23,365 nt of DNA from Bacteroidota bacterium (GTDB lineage Bacteria; Bacteroidota; Ignavibacteria; Ignavibacteriales; Ignavibacteriaceae): positions 1 to 23,365 of the forward strand of contig JAJRSV010000261.1 in the NCBI GenBank assembly GCA_024278655.1, in the 5' to 3' direction. The notes below the pieces were generated by a model. That model did not search any database. It saw only the letters and a list, made by a program, of their open reading frames with translations, and was not told where the DNA came from. The position numbers were made by a program, and so were the translations under genes. Shown here in pieces: positions 1-8,509 of the stretch (its first letter is position 1; every line of letters begins with the position of its first letter).

Positions 1-331
1 AATCGAAAAATTCCGGATTGTTTTTTACGTCTGTCTCTTTTACAATCTTCTTAATATTTTCGAAGCCGAGCAGCACAATTGCATAATCCGCTGAATATAC
101 CCTGCCCGGTAATCCGTTTAACGGAGAGTTTGCCGCACTCAGTATTTTAAGGAACAAACCATGATCTCTTCTGATTGCATTCGATAACTGTGTAACGTTA
201 GCCCTGTTATCATTCAGGATGTATAAAACATTGCTCAACACATCAGGATCGACGGGCAGTTCATCAATTTGATTGATTAACTTTAATATTTTTTCCCTGC
301 GGGAAATGTTGTTACTAACTTCGGTTCTCAC
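1..331 (-). CDS. HDOD-domain protein, N-terminal part (runs off the window)
   Basis: The frame stays open from a GTG at 331 to the window edge and gives 110 residues. An in-frame TAA lies directly before the GTG, so this is the most upstream possible start; GGAAGTG about 6 nt before it can serve as ribosome binding site. The residues match the start of an HDOD domain: 'INQIDELPVDPDV' (19-31), 'NAIRRDHGLFLKIL' (51-64), 'AANSPLNGLPGRV' (66-78) and 'AIVLLGFENIKKIV' (84-97). HDOD proteins are HD-superfamily relatives, usually without catalysis, found in regulatory and signalling proteins often tied to motility. The gene overlaps the end of the sigma-factor gene by 17 bases, so translational coupling is likely. 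Any further domains lie outside the window. Domain call is firm; role is inferred. Confidence 0.85.
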   Translation of the reverse strand, partial: MRTEVSNNISRREKILKLINQIDELPVDPDVLSNVLYILNDNRANVTQLSNAIRRDHGLFLKILSAANSPLNGLPGRVYSADYAIVLLGFENIKKIVKETDVKNNPEFFD

Positions 332-953
332 TTATCACTTCCAATTTGTTTTTCAAAATTTTAACTACCTGTGAATGTATCTGCGATACTCTCGAAACGG
401 TTATGTTAAGAACTTTTGCAATTTCCTTATAAGTAAGGTCCTCGAAATAATAAAGAGTAATAACCAAACGCGGTTTTTCATCCAACTGCTTAATCGCTGC
501 AATCAGCAAATCCTTTTCTTCGTTTCTTTCAACCGTCTCTTCCGGCGATCTCTCATCGTTCGCAACAGTTTCGTACAGCAGGTATCCGTCTTCCTGGTCA
601 ACCGGCTGATTGAGCGAAACATTTGTGTAACCCGCCTGGTTATCGGCGGTTACCGCAAGCGAGCGCGGTTTTATCTGAAGCTTGCGCAGTTCGTCTATTA
701 TTTTTCCTCTTATTCTTTGTATTGCATACGTTTCGAATTTTGTTCCGTATTCCGGATCGTACCGGTCAATCGCTTCGCTTAATCCCTCAACCCCAAACTG
801 GAAAAAGTCTCTCGTGTCGGTTACCTCGAGATTTACAAACTTCGACCGGTTAATCACGTAATAAATCAGGTTAGAATATTGCTTCATTATATTCTTCTTT
901 AGTTCGGGAGTCGGCTTTGTTTTATATGCCTGCCACAGTTCGGAGTTAGTCAT
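315..953 (-). CDS. fliA: FliA/WhiG-type flagellar sigma factor (sigma-28), short form
   Basis: 212 residues, starting at ATG 953. Region 2 is clear: 'DFFQFGVEGLSEAIDRYDP' (49-67) and 'FETYAIQRIRGKIIDELR' (73-90), the hallmark of the sigma-28 group. Region 4 is also clear: 'ITLYYFEDLTYKEIAKVL' (165-182) and 'SRVSQIHSQ' (187-195), including the helix-turn-helix. By family role it directs RNA polymerase to late flagellar promoters. Typical FliA proteins are about 235-250 aa. Here the stretch after 'KPRSLA' (95-100) reaches region 4 quickly, and the roughly 30 residues that make up most of region 3 are not recognisable. It follows a small membrane gene by 10 bases, with only a weak A-rich leader. 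The FliA assignment rests on the sigma-28 motifs and the flagellar context. Confidence 0.9.
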   Translation of the reverse strand: MTNSELWQAYKTKPTPELKKNIMKQYSNLIYYVINRSKFVNLEVTDTRDFFQFGVEGLSEAIDRYDPEYGTKFETYAIQRIRGKIIDELRKLQIKPRSLAVTADNQAGYTNVSLNQPVDQEDGYLLYETVANDERSPEETVERNEEKDLLIAAIKQLDEKPRLVITLYYFEDLTYKEIAKVLNITVSRVSQIHSQVVKILKNKLEVISENRS

Positions 954-963
954 AAGCTATAAA

Positions 964-1179
964 TTATTTTTTGTTGATTGATTTATTCCGTTTTTGCATC
1001 GATGATAGTTTTAATGTTTTAATAAACACCAAAGCAAATGAGCTTGCTAAAATTGACACAACAATAAAAACCACAACAGACCTCAGTATTACATCGGTTA
1101 TCGGCATTCCTCTTTGTATGAAAAAGATTACCGAGAATAAAAATGACAATAAACCTATGCGTATAATTATTGCGTTCAA
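964..1179 (-). CDS. Small two-helix membrane protein of unknown function
   Basis: I do not recognise this protein. It is very hydrophobic, with two likely membrane helices (about residues 3-21, 'AIIIRIGLLSFLFSVIFFI', and 28-50), then a basic tail ending in 'RNKSINKK'. The start chosen is a TTG at 1179, preceded by GAGGG about 7 nt upstream; this gives 71 aa. An in-frame TTG at 1215 would add 12 residues ('MSFLFRYLRGFN') but has no good ribosome binding site. No ATG start is available at the front. It lies between flhG and the sigma-factor gene, 90 bases after flhG and 10 before fliA, on the same strand, so it is probably co-transcribed. The position suggests a link to flagellar placement or regulation, but that is only inference. 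Confidence 0.65.
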   Translation of the reverse strand: MNAIIIRIGLLSFLFSVIFFIQRGMPITDVILRSVVVFIVVSILASSFALVFIKTLKLSSMQKRNKSINKK

Positions 1180-1269
1180 GTTAAACCCTCGTAAATATCG
1201 AAACAGAAAAGACAAAGATTATACCACCGGAAAGAAAGCGTAAAAGTATGATTATTAGCTGTATTGGCT

Positions 1270-2121
1270 TTATTTGGCAGTATTGGTTTTTAACGAGTGA
1301 TTAATATTAGCCAGTTGGACGATTTCGGATAGAGTGCCTGCAAGTTTGCCGATTTGATTATACACAATTGATGAGCTGAACTCTTTGCATAAAAGATTTT
1401 GCGATGTAACGGACTGCCGGACAGCAGAATCAAAATTAATGTAACCCAGCATATTCAAATTTTCTTTTAAGAAATGTGTTGTAGCGGTGTTAAGATTATT
1501 GAACGTTGTTAATGCTTCCTCTTTGCTGCTGCATTTGTTAACAATTACCTGTTTCCGGATTTTCATTTTGTTTTGCTTAAGCATTTTTATAACCGCATAC
1601 GCATCCATAACAGAGGTTGGTTCCGGTGTGGTAATTATGGTAATGAAACCTGAGTTGGAAAGAACCGCCAACTGTGCACTGCTTGTAATCTGACCGGTAT
1701 CGATAAAAATAAAATCGTACTCAACCGATAATTTTTTAAGCTCGATAAAGAGTGAATCGATTTTTGATTTCGATATATTTTCGGGAATGCCTGAACCGGA
1801 GCTGCCGGGGATTAAATGAAAATTATTTTCAACTTCAATCCGTGTATTCTTTAATAAGCTTTTGCCGGCAAAGTAATCCGAAAGATTCCTCTTTGCAATT
1901 ATGTTTAACAGAATATGAGCGTTAGCATAATTCAGATCAAGATCGACAAACAGAACTCTCTTTTCCTTTTTGTAAAGAAGATAAGCAAGATTAAGCGATA
2001 CAAAAGTTTTACCCGCTCCCCCTTTGCCGGAAGTAAATGCAATTATTTTTTTACTTCCCTGTTGTCCGGGAATATTCTTTAATCCCTGAAGTTCAATTAT
2101 TCTTTCTAACTGACCTGTCAC
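1270..2121 (-). CDS. flhG: FlhG/YlxH-type MinD-like ATPase, flagellar number regulator
   Basis: 283 residues of the ParA/MinD ATPase family. The deviant Walker A motif is 'SGKGGAGKT' (31-39), followed by 'RVLFVDLDLNYANAHILL' and 'YDFIFIDTG', the other switch motifs of MinD-like enzymes. FlhG proteins act with the GTPase FlhF at the cytoplasmic membrane to control flagellar number and placement. The short N-terminal stretch 'GQLERIIELQG' (3-13) lies where FlhG proteins carry the motif that stimulates FlhF GTPase. The start is a GTG whose G is also the last base of the flhF stop TAG, with GGGGAG about 9 nt upstream: tight translational coupling. The adjacent flhF settles FlhG over a chromosomal MinD/ParA role. 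Confidence 0.9.
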   Translation of the reverse strand: MTGQLERIIELQGLKNIPGQQGSKKIIAFTSGKGGAGKTFVSLNLAYLLYKKEKRVLFVDLDLNYANAHILLNIIAKRNLSDYFAGKSLLKNTRIEVENNFHLIPGSSGSGIPENISKSKIDSLFIELKKLSVEYDFIFIDTGQITSSAQLAVLSNSGFITIITTPEPTSVMDAYAVIKMLKQNKMKIRKQVIVNKCSSKEEALTTFNNLNTATTHFLKENLNMLGYINFDSAVRQSVTSQNLLCKEFSSSIVYNQIGKLAGTLSEIVQLANINHSLKTNTAK

Positions 2122-3245
2122 TACGACAATCTCCCCGTATAAACTAACTTTGCAAGGTAATCGGAATCGGCGGAGATAATATCATCGGGAATTACCTGTC
2201 CGTTCGATAAAAACACAGCCGGCGATTTAATCTTACTCATCACGTTAAGCAAATTACCGAACACAACTCCTTCATCAATCTTGGTGAATATTAAAGATGA
2301 ATAGTTGAACATCCTGAACTTTCCGGCAATATCGTAAAGTGTTTTTGTCGATGATGTTGAACTCATCACGAGGAAAGTCTCATCCACATTTGCACGTTTA
2401 AGAAATTCATTTGCTTTGTTAAGGAAATCTTCGTTGTTCTGGCTTCTGCCGGCAGTATCGATAAAGACAATATCTTTATCTTTGAATTCATTCATTATGT
2501 TTTTCATATCCTCCGGCTCGTACGCAACTAACATATCAATCTCGCTTACATCCGAAAATACTTTCAACTGGTCGATTGCGCCCAACCTGTATGTATCTAT
2601 CGATATCAATCCCACATTCAGGTTATGAAGTATCTTCGATATGATTGCCAGCTTTGCTATACAGGTTGTTTTACCGACGCCGGTAGGTCCAACGAGCGAA
2701 ACAACTTTCGGCTTGCCGCTTTTTGTTATGTTGAATTCTGTTGTTGGAATCATCGACGCTATTGCCGATAAAACATAATTATCGATATCCGCAGCACCGA
2801 GCAGATGATTGTACTTTTTTAACTGCAATATTATTTTTTTGATTATAGCTTTATCAATTTCCATATCAACCAAATTCCTGACTATCTCCGCAATCTTTTC
2901 GCTGTTATCTTTTTTTGAAGATTTGCTTTGATGCGTTCCGTCATTCTTTTTCACCGAATGAAGTTCGTTATCGATTTCATTCGATGACTGATAAACTTTT
3001 TGCTGTATCTTCCGCAGCTCGTCTTCAAAATTTTTCGGTAACGGTTCGTCCTCCTCAATCAAAGGAGCATCATCGATAACAACAGTTTCTTCAATACCCG
3101 CCGTAAGCTCGAACATTTTGCTAACGGGGTTGCCTTCGTTCTTCAATATTCTTGTAGCAAGAATAACAGCGTCATCCCCAAGGTCTTGTTTCATTCGCTC
3201 TGCTGCGCTTTTTAATGTTGGGGCAACGTATTTTTTAATTTGCAT
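2121..3245 (-). CDS. flhF: FlhF, SRP-type GTPase for flagellar placement
   Basis: 374 residues. The N-terminus 'MQIKKYVAPTLKSAAERM' matches the FlhF B-domain start. A charged, poorly conserved linker (about 55-115) leads to the NG GTPase module. P-loop 'GPTGVGKTT' is at 186-194, 'DTYRLGA' at 217-223, 'DTAGR' at 263-267, 'TKIDE' at 321-325 and the closing 'SNGQ' at 347-350; all the SRP GTPase motifs are present. FlhF recruits early basal-body parts to the correct site on the membrane, working with FlhG. It overlaps the end of flhA by 11 bases, and GAGGTGG 5 nt before the ATG gives a good ribosome binding site. Length is within the usual family range. Confidence 0.95.
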   Translation of the reverse strand: MQIKKYVAPTLKSAAERMKQDLGDDAVILATRILKNEGNPVSKMFELTAGIEETVVIDDAPLIEEDEPLPKNFEDELRKIQQKVYQSSNEIDNELHSVKKNDGTHQSKSSKKDNSEKIAEIVRNLVDMEIDKAIIKKIILQLKKYNHLLGAADIDNYVLSAIASMIPTTEFNITKSGKPKVVSLVGPTGVGKTTCIAKLAIISKILHNLNVGLISIDTYRLGAIDQLKVFSDVSEIDMLVAYEPEDMKNIMNEFKDKDIVFIDTAGRSQNNEDFLNKANEFLKRANVDETFLVMSSTSSTKTLYDIAGKFRMFNYSSLIFTKIDEGVVFGNLLNVMSKIKSPAVFLSNGQVIPDDIISADSDYLAKLVYTGRLS

Positions 3246-5283
3246 ATTCCACCTCTACTTTGTCTATAAATTCCAATTCGATGTTAGAAGGAAGTTCGGA
3301 GAATGATAAGCAAACCATATCGGGGAAACTGGAATGAATTAACCGGAAAAGATACGGTCGTATTGTAGCCGATGTAATTATAATCGGCGGATAGCCGAAC
3401 ATCTTAAATTTCTCCGATACTTTTTCAAGCTGGTTTTTTAATTCATTTAAAAGCTCGGGACTTAAGCCGAGAGTTTGAATTGCCTCTTTCTGATTTTGCA
3501 ATGCTTCGGTAATATTTCTTTCAAGCTCATCGCCAATTGCCGCAACGTGAATGATATTGTTATCGTCTTTGTAAAGTGCTGCGATTACATCACCCAAAGC
3601 ATGACGCACATACTCGGTTAACACATCAACATTTTTCGTTACCTTCGAATAATCGATTAAAGCTTCCAGTATCTGAACGAGGTCTTTAATCGGGATATAT
3701 TCCTTAAGTAAGTTTTGTAATATTTTTTGAATCGTACCGAGCGGAAGAACTTCGGGATTGATATCCTCAATAACTGCCGGATAATCTTTTTTGAGATTTT
3801 CAAGCAACTGTTTAACCGCCTGGCGCGAAAGAATTTTATCGAAGTTCTGTTTTATAGTTTCCTGCAAATGAGTTGACAGTACCGAAATTGCATCGACAAC
3901 AGTGTAGCCGAGCATTTCCGCTTTCTCTTTTTCCGATTTCGGAATCCAGTAGCTCGGGAAACCGAATGCCGGGTCTTTCGTGGGAATGCCTTCCAGCGAT
4001 TCGGTTGTTTCAACGCCGGGATTCATTGCAAGATATCTATCGGTATGAATCTCGTATGCGGCAACTAATATTCCTTTAATTTTTATCAGGTAACTGCTCG
4101 GTTCAATTTGTAAATTATCGCGCACTCTTACCGGTGGAATCAATACTCCGTATTCAAGTGCAATGTACTTTCTGGTTGAAGCAATTTTCTGGAAGAGATT
4201 GCCGCCTTCGTTTTCATCAACAAGACTAATTAATCCGTAGCCAATCTCAATTTCAATCGGGTCGACCTGCAGGTACTGTTCTATCTTTTCTTCCGCCGGT
4301 TCTTCCGATTGAATTTCTTCATCGGAAAGTTGTTCTTCATCTTTAATCTGACTTACAAAATACGAACCGGTAACCGAAGTTAAACCGATTATCAGGAAAG
4401 GAATCGTCGGCATTCCGGGTAGAAACCCGAACAGGATAGCAACCACACCCACAATACCCAAAACGCGGAAGTTACGCAGCAACTGACTCTTAACCTGCAA
4501 ATCCAAAGCTGCTCCGGTACCGCTTCGGGTAATTACCAATCCTGCCGAAGTTGCAATTAATAACGCAGGAATTTGCGATACGAGACCGTCACCGATTGTA
4601 AGTATGGTATAAGTTTTTAACGACTCTGAAATAGTTAAGTTGTGTTGTGCCACTCCGATAATAATTCCGCCGATAATATTGATAACCGTTATCAACAAAC
4701 CGGCTATTGCGTCACCTTTAACAAACTTGCTTGCACCGTCCATCGCTCCGTAAAACTCGGCTTCTTTACTTATTTCATCCCTTCGTGCACGAGCATCCGC
4801 TTCGGTAATTAAGCCGGCGTTTAAGTCCGCATCAATAGCCATCTGCTTGCCCGGCATTGCATCCAAAGTAAACCTCGCAGCCACTTCCGAAATTCTGCCG
4901 GAACCTTTTACAATTACTATGAATTGAATGATAACCAGAATTATGAATACAATAAATCCGACAACATAATTTCCGCCAACAACAAAAGTTCCGAACGATT
5001 CGATAACTTTACCGGCATAACCGTTAAGCAGTATTAATCTTGTTGAACTGATATTAAGCGATAAACGGAAGAGAGTTAATATTAACAGTAAACCCGGAAA
5101 TATGGATATATCCAGCGGCTTTTTAATGTAGAGTGAAACAATAAATATAAGAATAGCCAGGGTAATGTTTATTGCCAGGAAAAAATCCAATACTGCCGAA
5201 GGCAGAGGCATAAGCATGAGTGCAAGCATAAACAGTAATGCAACTGCCAGGATAACGTCGGTATTTTTTCCGAGGAACTTCAT
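3235..5283 (-). CDS. flhA: FlhA, flagellar export gate protein
   Basis: 682 residues, close to the usual size. The N-terminal half has about eight membrane helices, and the FHIPEP-family signature 'DAMPGKQMAIDADLNAG' is at 141-157, followed by the charged loop 'DARARRDEISKEAEFYGA'. An acidic linker ('EEQLSDEEIQSEEPAEEKIE') joins to the cytosolic domain, which forms a nonameric ring docking substrates and chaperones. FlhA sits in the export gate at the centre of the MS ring and couples proton flow to protein export. It starts 3 bases after the flhB stop and overlaps flhF by 11 bases. The leader has only a weak AAGGA further upstream, so coupling to flhB translation is likely. Confidence 0.97.
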   Translation of the reverse strand: MKFLGKNTDVILAVALLFMLALMLMPLPSAVLDFFLAINITLAILIFIVSLYIKKPLDISIFPGLLLILTLFRLSLNISSTRLILLNGYAGKVIESFGTFVVGGNYVVGFIVFIILVIIQFIVIVKGSGRISEVAARFTLDAMPGKQMAIDADLNAGLITEADARARRDEISKEAEFYGAMDGASKFVKGDAIAGLLITVINIIGGIIIGVAQHNLTISESLKTYTILTIGDGLVSQIPALLIATSAGLVITRSGTGAALDLQVKSQLLRNFRVLGIVGVVAILFGFLPGMPTIPFLIIGLTSVTGSYFVSQIKDEEQLSDEEIQSEEPAEEKIEQYLQVDPIEIEIGYGLISLVDENEGGNLFQKIASTRKYIALEYGVLIPPVRVRDNLQIEPSSYLIKIKGILVAAYEIHTDRYLAMNPGVETTESLEGIPTKDPAFGFPSYWIPKSEKEKAEMLGYTVVDAISVLSTHLQETIKQNFDKILSRQAVKQLLENLKKDYPAVIEDINPEVLPLGTIQKILQNLLKEYIPIKDLVQILEALIDYSKVTKNVDVLTEYVRHALGDVIAALYKDDNNIIHVAAIGDELERNITEALQNQKEAIQTLGLSPELLNELKNQLEKVSEKFKMFGYPPIIITSATIRPYLFRLIHSSFPDMVCLSFSELPSNIELEFIDKVEVEYAN

Positions 5284-5286
5284 GCG

Positions 5287-6372
5287 TTATACAATTCCTT
5301 TTTGCTTTTTGTTGTTCTTCAACCTGTAAATGTATGCGAGTATTTCGGCAACAGATTGATATAACTGCTGCGGAATAATATCACCTACATCGCAATACTT
5401 GTAAAGCGAACGGGCTAATTCCTTATCCTCGTGAATCGGCACGCCGTTTTCTTTTGCTATCGATTTTATTTTCTGAGCCAGTGTATCAACTCCTTTTGCA
5501 ACAACCTTAGGAGCGGAATCATTTCCCATATCGTACTTAAGTGCTACTGCATAGTGCGTAGGGTTGGTTATTACAACATCTGCATCGGGAATGCTCTGCA
5601 TCATCCTTCTCCGTGCAGTTTCGAGTTGAATTTTTCTGATGCGGCTTTTTACAACCGGGTCGCCTTCGGTTTGCTTGTTTTCTTCCTTTACCTCCTGCTT
5701 TGTCATCATCATATCTTTATTGAATTTGAATTTTTGATACGCAAAATCGAATATGGCTAAAACGGCAAACAACAATGCAACTTTCCAGACCAGACTGTAA
5801 GCAGCATCCAGCATATAGCTGACAATACTGAAAATACTGAAGCTTACGAGTTTTGAAGAGTCGTAAACATAATCGCTTAAAATAAAATAAACGAAGCTGC
5901 CGATGATGATAAGCTTTAAAAGAGATTTGGCTGCTTCAACAAACGAACGGGAAGAGAAGAATGTTTTTTTAATGCCTTTAAAAACATTCAGCTTGTTGAA
6001 TTTAGGTTCGAGTGCTTTTGCACTAATTTTGAATCCTACCTGGGCAATACTTACACCTACAGCAATTACTACAATCGTTAAGGCAACAGGTGCCATAGTT
6101 AACAGATAGAAGTAAACCCCTTTATTTACGAGCAGCGAAATATTACCCAAGTTCACATAAAGAACATCCAGCGATTTAAATATCAATCTGGTTAAAGATG
6201 CAAACTGGTTGCTTATAAAATTTTGTATAAAGTACAGAAGCATCAAGCCGGTAGTAAAAATTACGAGCGAATTAATTTCCATACTGCGCGCAACTTCACC
6301 GCGTTCCCTGCTTTCCTCTAACTTTTTCGGCGTCGCTTTTTCGGTTTTTTCCTGTCCGTCAACTTCCGGCAT
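5287..6372 (-). CDS. flhB: FlhB, export gate and substrate-specificity switch
   Basis: 361 residues. The N-terminus 'GQEKTEKATPKKLEESRERG' (6-25) is the typical FlhB opening. Four membrane segments follow between about 33 and 212. The cytosolic part contains 'NPTH' at 270-273, the conserved self-cleavage site, so autoprocessing is expected. After cleavage FlhB, with FliK, switches the exporter from hook-type to filament-type substrates once the hook is complete. The C-terminal part 'GVPIHEDKELARSLY' (310-324) is also typical. The gene lies 3 bases after fliR and 3 before flhA. It is full length with no missing key residue. Confidence 0.97.
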   Translation of the reverse strand: MPEVDGQEKTEKATPKKLEESRERGEVARSMEINSLVIFTTGLMLLYFIQNFISNQFASLTRLIFKSLDVLYVNLGNISLLVNKGVYFYLLTMAPVALTIVVIAVGVSIAQVGFKISAKALEPKFNKLNVFKGIKKTFFSSRSFVEAAKSLLKLIIIGSFVYFILSDYVYDSSKLVSFSIFSIVSYMLDAAYSLVWKVALLFAVLAIFDFAYQKFKFNKDMMMTKQEVKEENKQTEGDPVVKSRIRKIQLETARRRMMQSIPDADVVITNPTHYAVALKYDMGNDSAPKVVAKGVDTLAQKIKSIAKENGVPIHEDKELARSLYKYCDVGDIIPQQLYQSVAEILAYIYRLKNNKKQKGIV

Positions 6373-6375
6373 AAG

Positions 6376-7149
6376 TTAACCCATCGCTTTTATTATTTCG
6401 AATAACTGCTGTTCGTAATTTTTAAGCAGGTCTTTTATAATGTAGATGTAAACAGGAGCTATGCCTGCAAGCATTAAAAAACCGAGTCCGATTTTTAACG
6501 GCTGTGTTACAAAGAAAACCTGCATCTGCGGAATTATTCTTGCAATAATTCCTTCCGCAATATGGATGAGGAAAAATGAAACCATTATCGGCGAAGCTAT
6601 TTTTACCGCAATTATAAATACCGATGCAGAGTATTTTATAATCAAATCCATTACTCCGCTGTTAAGCGTAAATGCACCTATAGGAACCGAAACGAACGAG
6701 TAAGCTAAGCCCTCTATCACATAGTAATGACCGTTGATAAAAAGGAAGATGAGCATAGAACCGAAGTATAATATTTCGCCTATTGCATTACCGGCTAAAC
6801 CTTCGGCAGGATTAAACATATCGGCAACCGCTATTCCCATATCAAACCCGATTAACGTGCCGCTGTACAGCACTCCGTAAAAAACGAAATTAAGCATGAA
6901 CCCTAATACCAACCCGGTCAGGATTTCCTTAACCGCATTTATTATCAGGAAAGAAAATGTGAGTTCGACGGTAATGTTCGAAGTATTTATCGTAAGAAAA
7001 ATTATATAAGCAACTATAAACGATAAGAATATTTTTACCAGTACCGGTAGCGCACGGTGTCCGTAAATCGGTCCCGCAACTATTGCACTGAATATTCTTA
7101 AAAATATCAGCAGCACGATTATAAAATCCGAAATCAGTATGTTCGTCAT
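6376..7149 (-). CDS. fliR: FliR, flagellar export gate membrane protein
   Basis: 257 residues, nearly all hydrophobic, with about six membrane segments. 'FLRIFSAIVAGPIYGHRALP' (16-35) matches the conserved FliR opening, and 'GFDMGIAVADMFNPAEG' is the equivalent of the conserved central loop. FliR is the single-copy subunit that completes the helical FliP-FliQ-FliR channel through which flagellar subunits are exported. The start ATG overlaps the fliQ stop by 4 bases (ATGA), the usual arrangement for these coupled genes. Length agrees with the family. Confidence 0.96.
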   Translation of the reverse strand: MTNILISDFIIVLLIFLRIFSAIVAGPIYGHRALPVLVKIFLSFIVAYIIFLTINTSNITVELTFSFLIINAVKEILTGLVLGFMLNFVFYGVLYSGTLIGFDMGIAVADMFNPAEGLAGNAIGEILYFGSMLIFLFINGHYYVIEGLAYSFVSVPIGAFTLNSGVMDLIIKYSASVFIIAVKIASPIMVSFFLIHIAEGIIARIIPQMQVFFVTQPLKIGLGFLMLAGIAPVYIYIIKDLLKNYEQQLFEIIKAMG

Positions 7150-7415
7150 TTTACGATTGTTACGAATATTGTGAAGAACTTTACAGTCAGTGCAATAACT
7201 TTATCCAGCATCCACGGAAGAAAAAATATAATTGCCAGAGCAGTTACCAATATCTTCGGCACAAATGTTAAAGTCATTTCCTGGATGGACGTAGCCGCCT
7301 GGAATATCGAAATAATAACTCCTACTAAAAGCGATAAACCGAGCACGGGCAAAAGCACCATAAACGAAGTGTAAAATGCCTCGTTAAAAATTTCGATTAC
7401 TAAACTCTCATTCAT
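7146..7415 (-). CDS. fliQ: FliQ, flagellar export gate membrane protein
   Basis: 89 residues, the standard FliQ length, with two membrane helices (about 15-37 and 50-72) and the conserved loop 'QAATSIQEMTLTFVPKI'. FliQ packs around FliP and FliR in the export channel. The frame is also open from an ATG at 7457, which would give 103 aa, but those extra 14 residues lie inside fliP and do not look like FliQ. The chosen ATG at 7415 shares one base with the fliP stop (TAATG), has AAGGAG about 8 nt upstream and gives the family start 'MNESLVIEI'. Confidence 0.96.
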   Translation of the reverse strand: MNESLVIEIFNEAFYTSFMVLLPVLGLSLLVGVIISIFQAATSIQEMTLTFVPKILVTALAIIFFLPWMLDKVIALTVKFFTIFVTIVK

Positions 7416-8176
7416 TACGAAAAACTCCTTACTAATGATCCTACAATTAAATTCCATCCGTCAACAAGGACGAAGAGAAGTATTTTAAAAGGCAGTGATA
7501 TTAACATCGGCGGCAGCATCATCATTCCCATCGACATAAGAATACTCGAGATAATCATATCGACCATAACAAACGGGATGAAAAGAAAGAACCCGATAAC
7601 AAAACCCGCCCTCAACTCGCTTAACGCAAAAGCGGGAACGAGTACATAAGTGGGTAAATCTTCGCGTGTGTCCGGTCGTTCCAAATTAGATAAACCGATG
7701 AACAATTCGAGGTCCTCATCTCTTACATTGCGGAACATAAATTCTCTTACCGGTTTTATCCCGGCATCGTAAGCTTCTTCAATCGATATGTTCCCTTCCA
7801 TTAACGGCTTTAATGCTTCATCGTTAACCTTACTCCACGTTGGAGCCATTATAAAGAATGTTAAAAAGAGTGCTATTCCCGCAAGCAACTGGCTCGGCGG
7901 CATTTGCTGGGTTCCGAGTGCGCTTTTCAAAAAATGAAAAACGATTATCAACCTCAAATACGAAGTAGTCATTATCAATATGGAAGGAGCCAATGATAGA
8001 ACGGTCATCAATAGCAGAATCTGAAGCGTAACCGATACATCTTCCGGCGAATCGGCGGTACCGATATCGATGCCTATTTTCGGGAACGGCAGCGTGGGGC
8101 TTTTCTGCTGGGCATAAGATGCTGCTGTCATAAACATTAAGAACACTACAACTGTTAACACGTAACGTCTGTTCAT
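7415..8176 (-). CDS. fliP: FliP, flagellar export gate membrane protein
   Basis: 253 residues with a cleavable-looking signal peptide at the N-terminus ('MNRRYVLTVVVFLMFMTAAS', then AYA-like processing near residue 22), as is usual for FliP. The core family blocks are all present: 'SYLRLIIVFHFLKSALGTQQ', 'PPSQLLAGIALFLTFFIM', 'LVPAFALSELRAGFVIGFF' and 'MSMGMMMLPPMLISLPFKIL'. Five FliP subunits form most of the export channel. The start overlaps the fliO stop by 4 bases (ATGA), and the stop shares one base with the fliQ start. Confidence 0.97.
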   Translation of the reverse strand: MNRRYVLTVVVFLMFMTAASYAQQKSPTLPFPKIGIDIGTADSPEDVSVTLQILLLMTVLSLAPSILIMTTSYLRLIIVFHFLKSALGTQQMPPSQLLAGIALFLTFFIMAPTWSKVNDEALKPLMEGNISIEEAYDAGIKPVREFMFRNVRDEDLELFIGLSNLERPDTREDLPTYVLVPAFALSELRAGFVIGFFLFIPFVMVDMIISSILMSMGMMMLPPMLISLPFKILLFVLVDGWNLIVGSLVRSFS

Positions 8177-8508
8177 TTCATTCCAAGATTTTTCTTAAGC
8201 ACCGATAAAAAACTTTCATTTTCGCTTTCGGGTATTTGCGGGATGTTCTCAGGCATATCGAGCTCTTTAAGCAGCGAAATTGAGTTTTCACTTACACCCA
8301 ACACAAGCAGCTTGTCCTTTACCTGCACAACCGATATAAACTTTTTGGGCATTATCATTTTATTGCTTATTACGTTTATATCTAAAATCCGTGCTGCATT
8401 TTTTTTTGTTTTGAAAGAGTACTTGCGAAGGAAGTACAGCGAGGCATACAAAATTCCGATAATTAAAATAAGCGGCAGGAGTGCTTTTAATACATCGACG
8501 GCAGTCAT
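8173..8508 (-). CDS. fliO: FliO, export gate assembly factor
   Basis: 111 residues with one membrane helix near the N-terminus ('ALLPLILIIGILYASLYFL', about 9-27), followed by a small cytosolic domain containing 'KKFISVVQVKDKLLVLGVSE', the pattern seen in FliO proteins. FliO is poorly conserved, so the call leans on this pattern, the size and the position between fliN and fliP. It is a scaffold that helps assemble the FliP ring and is not part of the final channel. It starts 1 base after the fliN stop and overlaps fliP by 4 bases. Confidence 0.9.
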   Translation of the reverse strand: MTAVDVLKALLPLILIIGILYASLYFLRKYSFKTKKNAARILDINVISNKMIMPKKFISVVQVKDKLLVLGVSENSISLLKELDMPENIPQIPESENESFLSVLKKNLGMK

Positions 8509-8509
8509 A

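Noticed and set aside
375..853. Plus-strand open frames opposite the sigma-factor gene, and similar ones opposite most other genes.
   Set aside because: They are antisense shadows: low-complexity or Cys/Phe-rich translations without family patterns, each covered by a well-recognised minus-strand gene.
7415..7457. Extended FliQ start giving 103 aa.
   Set aside because: The extra 14 residues are polar, lie within fliP and do not match FliQ; the ATG at 7415 has a ribosome binding site and gives the standard 89 aa.
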